Positions 47,961-55,976 of a stretch of DNA of 64,000 nucleotides are shown in pieces (the first letter of the stretch is position 1; each line of letters begins with the position of its first letter). The translations under genes were made by a program, and so were the position numbers. Below the pieces are notes generated by a model. The model searched no databases. It was not told the origin of the DNA and saw only the letters and a list, made by a program, of their open reading frames with translations. Origin of the DNA: Geomonas anaerohicana (GTDB lineage Bacteria > Desulfobacterota > Desulfuromonadia > Geobacterales > Geobacteraceae); contig NZ_JAEMHL010000003.1 in the NCBI RefSeq assembly GCF_016458305.1, positions 124,001 to 188,000 of the forward strand, in the 5' to 3' direction.

Positions 47961-48734
47961 ATGTCCATTCTGAAACTCGATAACGTCACCATCCGCTTCG
48001 GCGGCCTGGTCGCCGTAGACAAGGTAAACCTCGAGGTCGAGAAGGGGAGCATCATGGCCCTGATCGGGCCCAACGGTGCCGGCAAGAGCACCATGTTCAA
48101 CCTGATCACCGGCATCTACACCCCGACCGAGGGGCAGATCTCCTTCATGGGAGAGAGCATCTCCGGAAAGCCCGCCTTCAAGATCGCCGGTTCCGGTATC
48201 GGCAGGACCTTCCAGAACATCAGGCTCTTCACCCAGTTGACGGTGCTCGAGAACGTCCTGATCGGCGCCCACACCCAGGGCTCTTTTGACCTGACCGGTG
48301 CTGCGCTCAAGTTCCTCCCCTGGGTTCGCAAAGAGGAGAACGAACTGAAGGAACTGGCCATGTCCTGCCTGAAACAGGTGGACCTGACCCACAAGGCCAA
48401 CGAACTGGCCGGCAACCTTCCTTACGGTGAGCAGCGTCGCCTCGAGATCGCCCGCGCCCTGGCCATCAAGCCGCAGATCATCCTGCTGGACGAGCCGGCC
48501 GCGGGCATGAACCCGCAGGAGAAACAGGTCCTGGCGGAGATGGTGAAGGCGATCAGCGCCACCGGCGTCACGGTGTTCCTGGTCGAGCACGACATGAAGT
48601 TCGTCATGGGGATTTCGCACCGCATCGCCGTCCTCGACTACGGGGTCAAGATCGCCGAAGGCACGCCCGAGGAGATCAGGAAGAACCCGAAGGTCATCGA
48701 GGCGTACCTCGGCAAAGGAGCAGCGGATGCTTAA
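47961..48734 (+). CDS. livG: Branched-chain amino-acid ABC ATPase LivG
   Basis: First ATP-binding subunit, 257 residues. Walker A GPNGAGKST, Q-loop GRTFQNIRLFTQLTVLENV, signature LPYGEQRRLEIARALAIKP (LivG-type YGEQR instead of SGGQ), Walker B ILLDEPAAGMNPQE and the switch His in VEHDMKFVM are all present. It overlaps livF by 8 bp. Confidence 0.96.
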   Translation: MSILKLDNVTIRFGGLVAVDKVNLEVEKGSIMALIGPNGAGKSTMFNLITGIYTPTEGQISFMGESISGKPAFKIAGSGIGRTFQNIRLFTQLTVLENVLIGAHTQGSFDLTGAALKFLPWVRKEENELKELAMSCLKQVDLTHKANELAGNLPYGEQRRLEIARALAIKPQIILLDEPAAGMNPQEKQVLAEMVKAISATGVTVFLVEHDMKFVMGISHRIAVLDYGVKIAEGTPEEIRKNPKVIEAYLGKGAADA

Positions 48735-49428
48735 GGTAGAGAATGTCAGCGTGAACTACGGTGCCATCAAGGCGCTGCAAAACGTTTCCTTCCAGATCAA
48801 CCAGGGTGAGATCGTGGCGCTCATCGGTGCCAACGGTGCCGGCAAGACCACCATCCTGAACACCATCTCCAACATCGTCCCGTCCGTCGGCGGCAAGATC
48901 ACCTACCTCGACAAGGAGATCACCAAGCTTCCGCCGCACGAGATCGTCAAGCTGGGCATCTCCCAGGTCCCCGAGGGGCGCCGCGTCTTCGCCAAGATGA
49001 GCGTGCTCGAGAACCTCGAGATGGGCGCCTACACGAGGAGCGACAACGAGGTCGCCTCCGACATGGAGAAGATCTTCCAGCGCTTCCCGCGCCTGAACGA
49101 GCGCAAGAAACAGCCCGCCAAGACCCTTTCCGGCGGCGAGCAGCAGATGCTGGCCATGGGCCGGGCGCTCATGTCCCGCCCGAAACTGCTCCTTCTGGAC
49201 GAGCCCTCCATGGGTCTCGCCCCGATGCTGGTCGAACAGATCTTCCAGATCATCCAGGAGATCAACGCCAGCGGCACCACCATCCTCCTGGTCGAGCAGA
49301 ACGCCAACATGGCGCTCTCCATCGCCCACCGCGCCTACGTCCTCGAGACCGGCGAGGTGGTGCTGCAGGGCGACGCCAAGGAACTCGCGTCCAACCCCGA
49401 AGTGAGAAAGGCTTACCTGGGAGAGTAG
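48727..49428 (+). CDS. livF: Branched-chain amino-acid ABC ATPase LivF
   Basis: Second ATP-binding subunit, 233 residues. Walker A GANGAGKTT, VPEGRRVFAKMSVLENLEMG, signature LSGGEQQMLAMGRALMSRP and Walker B LLLDEPSMGLAP are intact. AAAGGAG lies 6 nt before its ATG, inside the end of livG. The next gene starts 1 bp after its stop. Confidence 0.96.
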   Translation: MLKVENVSVNYGAIKALQNVSFQINQGEIVALIGANGAGKTTILNTISNIVPSVGGKITYLDKEITKLPPHEIVKLGISQVPEGRRVFAKMSVLENLEMGAYTRSDNEVASDMEKIFQRFPRLNERKKQPAKTLSGGEQQMLAMGRALMSRPKLLLLDEPSMGLAPMLVEQIFQIIQEINASGTTILLVEQNANMALSIAHRAYVLETGEVVLQGDAKELASNPEVRKAYLGE

Positions 49429-49429
49429 G

Positions 49430-50344
49430 GTGTCTGACACCACAACCAAACCTTGGATCAACCCCTACCTGGCCATCCTGGTAGGGGTTTTTGCTGTCTC
49501 CTTCTCCTCCATCCTGGTGAGGGTCTGCACGGCTCCCCCCCTGGTGATAGCGGCCTACCGGCTCATTTTCACCTTCTGCTTCCTCGCGCCCTTCACGCTT
49601 TGGGGCGGCGCGCCCGCTTTGCGCGGCATGACGTCGCGCCAGGTCTGGCTTTCCGCCGCCAGCGGTGTTTTTCTGGCGCTGCACTTCGTCACCTGGTTCA
49701 TCTCGCTCAAGTACACCTCCATCGCCAGTTCCGTGGTGCTCGTCACCACCCAGCCGCTCTTTGTCGTGCTCGGTTCCTGGATCTTCTTCAAGGAGCGGGT
49801 GCCGCGCAAGGCGCTTTACGGCTGCTTTCTCGCCTTCGTTGGGAGCGTCGTGATCGGCGCCACCGACTTCCAGGTCGGGGAGAGGGCCTTCGTCGGCGAC
49901 CTGCTGGCGCTCTTTGCGGCGGTGATGGTGTCCGGTTACCTGTTGATCGGCAGGAGGCTGCGCCACGGCCTGCCGCTTACCGGCTACACCTTCGTCACCT
50001 ACGGCGCCAGCGCAATCACCCTGAGCGCAGCCGCTGCCACCGGCGGCGTGCCGTTCTACCCTTACCCCGGCCAGGACTGGCTCATCTTCGTCGCACTGGC
50101 ACTGGTCTGCACCATCCTCGGGCACACCGTTTTTAACTGGGTGCTGCGCTACGTGCAGGCGTCCGTCGTGTCGGTGAGCATCCTTGGGGAGCCGTTGGGG
50201 GCGATCTTGTGGGCGGCCGTGTTCCTGGGCGAGAATCCGACTGTACGGCAGACGATAGGGGGAACGATCATCTTCGCGGGGCTTTTTCTTTTCACCAGGG
50301 TAACGGCTAAAACCGATAAACCATTAGCCACGGAGAAAATCTGA
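49430..50344 (+). CDS. EamA/DMT-family transporter
   Basis: Ten-helix DMT transporter of 304 residues with two EamA domains: FAVSFSSILVRVCTAPPLVI and SLKYTSIASSVVLVTTQPLF in the first, and VLRYVQASVVSVSILGEPLG with FLGENPTVRQTIGGTIIFAG in the second. It starts with GTG one base after the livF stop, so it is cotranscribed with livHMGF; an amino-acid exporter balancing uptake is a reasonable inference. Its last codons (ATEKI-stop) lie inside the left arm of an extragenic inverted repeat. Confidence 0.9.
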   Translation: MSDTTTKPWINPYLAILVGVFAVSFSSILVRVCTAPPLVIAAYRLIFTFCFLAPFTLWGGAPALRGMTSRQVWLSAASGVFLALHFVTWFISLKYTSIASSVVLVTTQPLFVVLGSWIFFKERVPRKALYGCFLAFVGSVVIGATDFQVGERAFVGDLLALFAAVMVSGYLLIGRRLRHGLPLTGYTFVTYGASAITLSAAAATGGVPFYPYPGQDWLIFVALALVCTILGHTVFNWVLRYVQASVVSVSILGEPLGAILWAAVFLGENPTVRQTIGGTIIFAGLFLFTRVTAKTDKPLATEKI

Positions 50345-50412
50345 GAAAATCGGAGATAACCTTTAAACGGGTTAATGCCTTTCTCAGATGTCCTCAGATT
50401 TTCTCCGTGGCC
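50326..50412. repeat. Inverted repeat overlapping a gene end (CCACGGAGAAAATCTGAG)
   Basis: Left arm GCCACGGAGAAAATCTGAG (50327-50345) is the inverse of CTCAGATTTTCTCCGTGGC (50393-50411). The arms enclose about 47 bp with smaller GAGATAACC and CTTTCTCAGATG pieces. The left arm supplies the stop codon and last residues of the transporter. Confidence 0.8.
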
Positions 50413-50453
50413 AACGGCTTTGATTCTATGACTTTCTCAGGAGGAAGGCAGGA

Positions 50454-50936
50454 ATGGATTCAGCATTGAGTGCAAGCGCGAAAAGGGTACAGGATGCACT
50501 GAACAGCTTCGGCGTCGATTGCCGCGTCAAGGAACTGGGCGAGAGCACCCGCACCGCCGTCGATGCGGCCAACGCCGTGGGGTGTGAAGTGGGGCAGATC
50601 GTCAAGTCGCTGGTGTTCCGCGGCAAGGAGAGCGGCAAGGCGGTCTTCGTCGTGGCAAGCGGCGCCAACATGGTAAACGAAAAGGTCCTGGCGAGCCTGA
50701 CGGGCGAGAAAATCGAGCGGGCTACACCCGACTTCGTGCGCGAGCAGACCGGCTACGCCATCGGCGGCGTTTCGCCGGTGGGCCACCCGGCGCCGCTGAC
50801 AACGTTCATTGACGAGGACCTGCTCGGCTACACGGAGTTGTGGGCCGCCGCCGGCACCCCCAACGCCGTCTTCGCACTGACCCCGGAGCAGCTTTGCCAC
50901 ATCACCTCCGGGCAGGTTGCCGCCATAAAGAAGTAG
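50454..50936 (+). CDS. YbaK/EbsC-family aminoacyl-tRNA deacylase
   Basis: Editing-domain protein of 160 residues that probably hydrolyses a mischarged tRNA such as Cys- or Ala-tRNA(Pro). Family landmarks: the lysine in VGQIVKSLVF, VVASGANMVNEKVL, the glycine-rich TGYAIGGVSPVGHPAP and FIDEDLLGY, ending NAVFALTPEQL. AGGAGG lies 8 nt before the ATG. Alone between two repeats; not obviously linked to its neighbours. The exact tRNA substrate cannot be assigned. Confidence 0.9.
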   Translation: MDSALSASAKRVQDALNSFGVDCRVKELGESTRTAVDAANAVGCEVGQIVKSLVFRGKESGKAVFVVASGANMVNEKVLASLTGEKIERATPDFVREQTGYAIGGVSPVGHPAPLTTFIDEDLLGYTELWAAAGTPNAVFALTPEQLCHITSGQVAAIKK

Positions 50937-50981
50937 GGCGTAAGCAGTAGGGAGTTGGCATAGCGCAGGCGGCAGTATCGT

Positions 50982-51074
50982 ACCCTCCCCCGGAGGGGGA
51001 GGGACAGGGAGGGGGTAGCCTTCTCACTTGGCGTTGTTGCCCCCCTCCCAGCCTCCCCCCTCCGGGGGGAGGAG
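50982..51074. repeat. GC-rich inverted-pair repeat, copy 5
   Basis: CCCTCCCCCGGAGGGGGAGG with GACAGGGAGGGGG, 28-nt middle, then CCCCCTCCCAGCCTCCCCCC and TCCGGGGGGAGGAG. It begins 46 bp after the YbaK-like gene; orientation is as in copy 3. Confidence 0.85.
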
Positions 51075-51194
51075 CGCAAGGCGCCATTGACAGCCCCTCA
51101 TTGAAGAGGTCCGGGCGCAACGATTTTAGTTTAGCAGTCGCGGCAATACTGCCGCTAATTTACAGGAAGCAGAGCAAAGGACACAGGCAAGGAC

Positions 51195-52562
51195 ATGCAA
51201 AACGTAAAAGTAACCAAGGCACGGGACAGTTTCACATCGGGTTTAGGAGTCATTGCCGCCACGCTCGGTTCGGCGGTAGGCTTGGGCAACATCTGGAAGT
51301 TCCCCGCGCTGACCGGCCTGAACGGCGGCGCCGCATTCATCATCGTCTACCTGCTCTCGACCCTGATGGCCGGACTCGTGGTCATGGTCGCCGAGCTCAC
51401 GCTGGGCCGCCGCTCCAAGTCTGACGCGCTCACGACCTTCAAGGTGCTGCACCCGAAAAACGAAAGCTGGGCGCTCATCGGCGCGGCCGGCGTCCTCTCC
51501 GCATTCCTGATCCTTGCCTTCTACACCGAGGTCGCCGGGTGGGTCTTCGCGTACATCTTCAAGGCCGCTTCCGGCAGCATCCTTTCCGCCGACCCCAAGG
51601 TCACCTCGGCGGGCTTTGAGAAACTGATCACCGATCCGGTGCAGTCCGTGTTATGGCAGTGCCTGGTGCTCGTCTTCGTAGGCGCCATCATCATCGCCGG
51701 CGTCTCCAAGGGGATCGAGAAGACCACCAAGCGCCTCATGCCGGTACTGTTCCTGATCCTGGTCATGATCGGCGTCAGAAGCCTGATGCTCCCTGGCGCC
51801 GCGGCGGGTCTGGAATTCCTGTTCCGCCCTGATTTCTCCAAGGTCACCGGGGCCGTCGTCCTTACCGCCATGGGACTCGCCTTCTTCAAACTCTCCGTCG
51901 GCATGGGCACCATGATCACCTACGGCAGCTACTTCCGCGACGATCAGAACATCCCGATGACCGCGCTGCGCGTCATGCTCGCCGACCTGACTGTTTCTAT
52001 CCTGGCCGGCATCGCGATCTTTCCTGCCGTCTTTACCTACGGCTTCAAACCGGAGGCTGGTCCGTCGCTGCTGTTCATCACCATCCCGGCCGTCTTCTCC
52101 CAGATGCCGTTCGGTAACGTCTTCGTCGTGCTCTTCTTCGTGCTGGGCGCCATCGCCGCTACCGGCGCGATGCTCTCCATCCTGGAAGTCCCGGTTGCCT
52201 ACCTGCACCAGCGCTTCGGCATGTCCCGCTTCAACTCCACCGTGCTGACCGTGGTTCTGTTGGCCCTGATCGGTTCCACCGCCGCGCTCTCCAACAGCAC
52301 GCTGGCGAACTTCAAGCTCTTCGGCATGACCATGTTCGACCTCTACGACTTCGTGACCTCGAACTTCCTGATGCCGGTGGGCGGGCTGTTCATCTGCCTC
52401 TTCGTCGGCTGGGTGTGGGGCGAGGAGAAGGTGAGGGCGGCCCTCTCCAACGACGGACAGTTGAGAAACGGCGCCATCATCAGCATCTTCCTGTTCCTGG
52501 TGAAGTACGTAGCGCCCGTCACCATCACCGTGATCCTGCTGCGCGGGCTTAAAGTTATTTAG
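51195..52562 (+). CDS. Sodium-dependent NSS-family transporter
   Basis: Neurotransmitter:sodium symporter fold (LeuT/MhsT relatives), 455 residues with 11-12 helices, likely importing an amino acid with Na+. Helix 1 carries the unwound Na+/substrate site in LGSAVGLGNIWKFPALTGLNGG. Helix 6 region AVVLTAMGLAFFKLSVGMGTMITYGSYF and helix 8 LGAIAATGAMLSILEVPVAY contain the expected Ser/Gly sites. GGACACAGGCAAGGA precedes the ATG. Monocistronic between repeats. Confidence 0.94.
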   Translation: MQNVKVTKARDSFTSGLGVIAATLGSAVGLGNIWKFPALTGLNGGAAFIIVYLLSTLMAGLVVMVAELTLGRRSKSDALTTFKVLHPKNESWALIGAAGVLSAFLILAFYTEVAGWVFAYIFKAASGSILSADPKVTSAGFEKLITDPVQSVLWQCLVLVFVGAIIIAGVSKGIEKTTKRLMPVLFLILVMIGVRSLMLPGAAAGLEFLFRPDFSKVTGAVVLTAMGLAFFKLSVGMGTMITYGSYFRDDQNIPMTALRVMLADLTVSILAGIAIFPAVFTYGFKPEAGPSLLFITIPAVFSQMPFGNVFVVLFFVLGAIAATGAMLSILEVPVAYLHQRFGMSRFNSTVLTVVLLALIGSTAALSNSTLANFKLFGMTMFDLYDFVTSNFLMPVGGLFICLFVGWVWGEEKVRAALSNDGQLRNGAIISIFLFLVKYVAPVTITVILLRGLKVI

Positions 52563-52576
52563 TCGCCGAAGCTAAG

Positions 52577-52671
52577 CTCCCTCCCCTGGAGGGGGAGGGC
52601 TGGGGAGGGGGAAGGGGCGTCGTTAGCCTAAGACTTCCCCCCTCCCGTCCTCCCCCCGGAGGGGGGAGGAG
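52577..52671. repeat. GC-rich inverted-pair repeat, copy 6
   Basis: CTCCCTCCCCTGGAGGGGGA with GGGCTGGGGAGGGGG, 20-nt middle, then CCCCCCTCCCGTCCTCCCCC and CGGAGGGGGGAGGAG. It starts 15 bp after the NSS transporter stop. Confidence 0.85.
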
Positions 52672-52736
52672 AAATGGACCTGCTCCTTCTCGCAGGAAGG
52701 AGCCGTCGGACCCGTTAGTACAAGGACATCTGCCAC

Positions 52737-53648
52737 ATGAGCAACCTTACCGAACATCCCGAGCTCACCGCTGCACAAAAAAGCCGCCAGGGCGTCATAT
52801 ACGGACTGGCGGCTTACCTTTGCTGGGGATTCTTCCCGGTCTATTTCAAGAGCGTCAAGATCGTCCCGCCCCTGGAGATGGTCTCGCACCGGATCGTCTG
52901 GTCGCTCGCGTTTTTAGTACTGCTCATAACGTGGAAAGGAGCGTGGCCGGCAACGATCGAAGTGCTCAAAAAGCCGAAGTCCCTCGCCGTCCTGTTTGTC
53001 ACCACGATCCTCATCGCCACTAACTGGCTGGTCTTCATTTACGCCATCAGCGTCGGCGAGGTGTTGCAGTCGAGCCTGGGCTACTTCATCAACCCACTGG
53101 TGAACGTGCTGCTCGGCTTTTTGTTCCTGCGTGAGCGGTTGGAGCGTCCGCAGTGGATCAGTCTTGCTCTTGCCTTCACGGGCGTCCTTTATCTCGCCAT
53201 CCAGTACGGCAGCATGCCGTGGATCTCGCTACTGCTGGCGCTCTCCTTCGGACTCTACGGTCTGATCCGCAAGGTGCTGCACGTCGAGCCGCTGGTGGGG
53301 CTCACCGTAGAAACCCTGCTCCTCATGCCGTTTGCGCTCTTTTACCTGGTGCAGTTGAATCAGAAGGGGACGGGGATCTTCCTGACCCACGGCATAACGT
53401 TGGACATGCTGATCCCGATGTCCGGAGTCGTGACCGCCATTCCCTTGCTGCTCTTTGCCGCCGCCGGGAAGAAGCTGCGCCTGGCCACTATCGGCTTCTT
53501 ACAGTACATCACCCCCACGATGCACTTCCTGCTCGCCATCACCCTCTTCGGTGAGACCTTCACCCACACCCACCTGATCAGTTTCCTGTTCATCTGGGCC
53601 GGATTGGTGCTCTACTCGATCCATGCCTACCGCTCGATGAGGGCTTGA
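52737..53648 (+). CDS. rarD: RarD-family EamA transporter
   Basis: DMT-type permease of 303 residues, RarD subfamily. It starts KSRQGVIYGLAAYLCWGFFPVYFK, has MVSHRIVWSLAFL and NPLVNVLLGFLFLRERL, and ends LLFAAAGKKLRLATIGFLQY with PTMHFLLAITLFGE. RarD proteins are named for chloramphenicol sensitivity in Pseudomonas, but their physiological cargo is unknown. AAGGACATC precedes the ATG. It converges on the antitoxin gene 21 bp away. Confidence 0.92.
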   Translation: MSNLTEHPELTAAQKSRQGVIYGLAAYLCWGFFPVYFKSVKIVPPLEMVSHRIVWSLAFLVLLITWKGAWPATIEVLKKPKSLAVLFVTTILIATNWLVFIYAISVGEVLQSSLGYFINPLVNVLLGFLFLRERLERPQWISLALAFTGVLYLAIQYGSMPWISLLLALSFGLYGLIRKVLHVEPLVGLTVETLLLMPFALFYLVQLNQKGTGIFLTHGITLDMLIPMSGVVTAIPLLLFAAAGKKLRLATIGFLQYITPTMHFLLAITLFGETFTHTHLISFLFIWAGLVLYSIHAYRSMRA

Positions 53649-53669
53649 TCCACCTCAACTGCCGGCTAC

Positions 53670-53933
53670 TCAAGGCTCGTCATTCTCTCGAAGTCTCAGC
53701 AAATGCTCTTCCGGTGGCGATACTACGAATCGTCCTGCATCCAAGTCGGCCTTGCTTTGTGCTAAAGCTGCCTCCAGTTCGCACTCGCGAAGGTAGTGGA
53801 AATATTTTATTGGCACCACTATAAAACGCTCTTTCCCGTGTACCGTTATGATAGCTGCGGATTCCTTCATCAATGCCGTTTCTATTGCTGTAATTCCCTT
53901 ACTGTTAAGTTCTTCTTCAGTTATCGAAGACAT
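53670..53933 (-). CDS. Orphan antitoxin-like protein (Phd/YefM type)
   Basis: An 87-residue protein. The N-terminal part (ITEEELNSKGITAIETALMK, then AAIITVHGKERFIVVPIKYF) matches the Phd/YefM prevent-host-death fold that binds DNA, and the C-terminal LRECELEAALAQSKADLDAG would be the toxin-binding helix. GAGGTGAAG lies 4 nt before the ATG. No toxin gene accompanies it: downstream is the convergent rarD stop 21 bp away, upstream is a divergent regulator. It is either a solitary antitoxin or a regulator. Confidence 0.8.
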   Translation of the reverse strand: MSSITEEELNSKGITAIETALMKESAAIITVHGKERFIVVPIKYFHYLRECELEAALAQSKADLDAGRFVVSPPEEHLLRLRENDEP

Positions 53934-54045
53934 TTCGCTTCACCTCGATTCTCTGCATTCTGGCTACTCCGGCAGTGTCCTTAAAATTACCACAGCCTGT
54001 TTTTGAACGTCAAACCTCACACAATCGCCACGGTTGTATTCCTGG

Positions 54046-54063
54046 TTGCATACTGTAATGCAA
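54046..54063. promoter_or_regulatory. Candidate operator palindrome
   Basis: TTGCAT (54046-54051), ACTGTA, ATGCAA (54058-54063) forms a 6-6-6 palindrome midway between the divergent antitoxin and sigma-54 activator genes. It could be a site for either protein. Confidence 0.35.
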
Positions 54064-54106
54064 ACATGCATAATGGCTGCGGGCTTTATTTCTGCCGGAG
54101 ATTTTT

Positions 54107-55552
54107 ATGACTGAAACTACAACTGGAATCATGGCGGCTCTCGATTTGGAGGAGATGGCGCGGCAGATGCGCGCGTTCCAGGATCTGACACGGGAGCTCG
54201 ATGCCATCATCGATTCCTCGTCAGACGGGCTCTGGATCTGCAATGCCGACGCTGTTGTTATCCGTATCAACCCGGCCTCAGAGCGGATCAACAACATCAC
54301 CGCCGCGGAAGTTATCGGCAAAAACATGCACGAGCTACTGGACCAGGGGTTCATCGACCGCTCCGCGGCGCTGGAAGCTCTCACCACCGGCAAGGTGGTG
54401 AGCCAGTTGCAGAACCGGCAGGGGCGCAAGCTCATCTCCACCGGTACGCCGGTGCTGGATGCGAACGGCAAGGTGATCCGGGTGGTGGTCAGCGAGCGGG
54501 ACGTCACGGAAATCGACAACTTGCAGCGCGAACTGGAAGAGCAGGAGGCCCTCAGGGACCAGTTCCGCAGCCACATGCTGGAGATGCAGCAGGCGGACCT
54601 CGCCTCGCGCAGCGTCATCGCCCGCAGCCCGCTCATGGTCAACGCGCTGAAGCAGGCGCTCAAGGTGAGCGCGGTGAACTCGACGGTGCTGATCCTCGGC
54701 GAATCGGGCGTCGGCAAGGGGCTCATCGCGGAACTGATTCATAAGAACTCCAGTCGGGCCGACAAGCCGCTCATCGAGATCAACTGCGGTGCCATTCCGG
54801 AATCTCTTATTGAATCCGAGCTGTTCGGCTACGAGAAGGGCGCCTTTACCGGCGCGCAGGTCAGCGGCAAACCCGGCTATCTCGAGCTTGCCGACGGCGG
54901 CATCTTGTTCCTGGACGAGATCGCGGAACTGCCGCAGGCTGCCCAGGTGAAGCTGCTCCGGTTCCTGGAAAACGGCCGCGTGGTGCGGCTTGGCGGGACC
55001 AAGGCGCGCACGCTCGATGTCAGGATCCTGGCGGCAACGCACCGGAATCTTGACCAGATGGTCAAGGATGGCTCCTTCCGGCTCGACCTGTACTACCGCC
55101 TGAACGTCATTCCCATCCACGTGCCGGCGCTTCGGGAGCGGCGCGACTGCATCCTGCCGCTGATCCGGCATTACGTTGACCTATTCGGAGCGCGCGACTC
55201 CATCCGCAAGCGTCTCACCCGCGCCGCCTCGGACGCGCTCCTTGCCTACGATTATCCTGGCAATGTCAGGCAGTTGATGAACATCTGCGAGCGGCTGGTG
55301 GTCATGACGGAAACGGACCTTATCGATGTCAAGGATCTGCCTGCGGAGATCGTTTCCGGCAGTGCAGCGTCGACCGGGGTAGGGGGCGTGTGGCACGACG
55401 AGGTGACCCTGCAGGAGACGCTGGATAAGGTGGAGAAGGCGGTTCTGGAGAAGGCGCTGGCTACGCACGGCAACCAGGTGCGCATGGCCGAGGCGCTGGG
55501 GGTAAACCAATCGACCATCGCCAGGAAGTTGAAAAAACACGGTATCGGATAG
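54107..55552 (+). CDS. PAS-containing sigma-54-dependent activator, probable putA regulator
   Basis: Enhancer-binding protein of 481 residues: a PAS sensor (about 30-135, IIDSSSDGLWICNADAVVIR), a short coiled coil, a complete AAA+ domain (Walker A GESGVGKG 198-205, GAFTGA 245-250, Walker B GGILFLDEIAE), and a C-terminal Fis-type helix-turn-helix (ALGVNQSTIARKLKKHG). There is no receiver domain, so it senses a ligand or redox state directly, like TyrR- or RocR-type regulators of amino-acid use. It ends 424 bp before putA, which has a -24/-12 promoter; it is the obvious candidate activator. GGAG lies 6 nt before the ATG. Confidence 0.9.
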   Translation: MTETTTGIMAALDLEEMARQMRAFQDLTRELDAIIDSSSDGLWICNADAVVIRINPASERINNITAAEVIGKNMHELLDQGFIDRSAALEALTTGKVVSQLQNRQGRKLISTGTPVLDANGKVIRVVVSERDVTEIDNLQRELEEQEALRDQFRSHMLEMQQADLASRSVIARSPLMVNALKQALKVSAVNSTVLILGESGVGKGLIAELIHKNSSRADKPLIEINCGAIPESLIESELFGYEKGAFTGAQVSGKPGYLELADGGILFLDEIAELPQAAQVKLLRFLENGRVVRLGGTKARTLDVRILAATHRNLDQMVKDGSFRLDLYYRLNVIPIHVPALRERRDCILPLIRHYVDLFGARDSIRKRLTRAASDALLAYDYPGNVRQLMNICERLVVMTETDLIDVKDLPAEIVSGSAASTGVGGVWHDEVTLQETLDKVEKAVLEKALATHGNQVRMAEALGVNQSTIARKLKKHGIG

Positions 55553-55661
55553 CTCCTCCCCCCGGAGGGGGGAGGCTGGGAGGGGGGCTTGCGGTGCCTC
55601 CAAATCTCACCCGCCTCAAAATCTACCCCCTCCCTGACCCTCCCCCTCCGGGGGCGGGGAC
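55553..55661. repeat. GC-rich inverted-pair repeat, copy 7
   Basis: CTCCTCCCCCCGGAGGGGGG with AGGCTGGGAGGGGGG, about 36-nt middle, then CCCCCTCCCTGACCCTCCCC and CTCCGGGGGCGGGG. It begins at the base after the activator stop codon. Confidence 0.85.
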
Positions 55662-55900
55662 CAATGGGAAGCTTTATGCGTTGCTGCATATTTGTGGTTC
55701 TCTCTTCTTTTCCCCATCTATTCCCAAATAACCAACGCTTCTGCTTCTCTCTCGAATTACTTTGTCACTCCACATTACCTTTTGCCCCAGCAATGCTATA
55801 ATACTTCCGGCTGTTTAGCTGGATGAAGCACCTCCCTCTACGGCAGTTCAGATCCTAGCTGCCGCCTCCACGTCTCCACCAGGAACGAAATCGTATACTC
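55662..55900 (+). promoter_or_regulatory. Upstream region of putA with candidate activator site
   Basis: No gene. An inverted repeat CGGCAG (55841-55846), 12 bp, CTGCCG (55859-55864) lies about 40 bp upstream of the -24 box, a plausible enhancer site for the neighbouring activator. A TATAAT at 55796-55801 could belong to an additional sigma-70 promoter, but no good -35 box goes with it. Confidence 0.4.
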
Positions 55901-55902
55901 GA

Positions 55903-55918
55903 TGGCACAGCTTGTGCT
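55903..55918 (+). promoter_or_regulatory. sigma-54 (-24/-12) promoter of putA
   Basis: TGGCAC (55903-55908) and GTGCT (55914-55918), with GG-to-GC spacing of exactly 10 bp. It matches the consensus TGGCACG-N4-TTGC apart from one base in each block. Start near 55928, about 50 nt before the putA ATG. Confidence 0.75.
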
Positions 55919-55976
55919 CTAGCTGTACACGTTTATGATTTCCTCTTGGAACAACCTGTAATAAAGGAGCCTTTGG

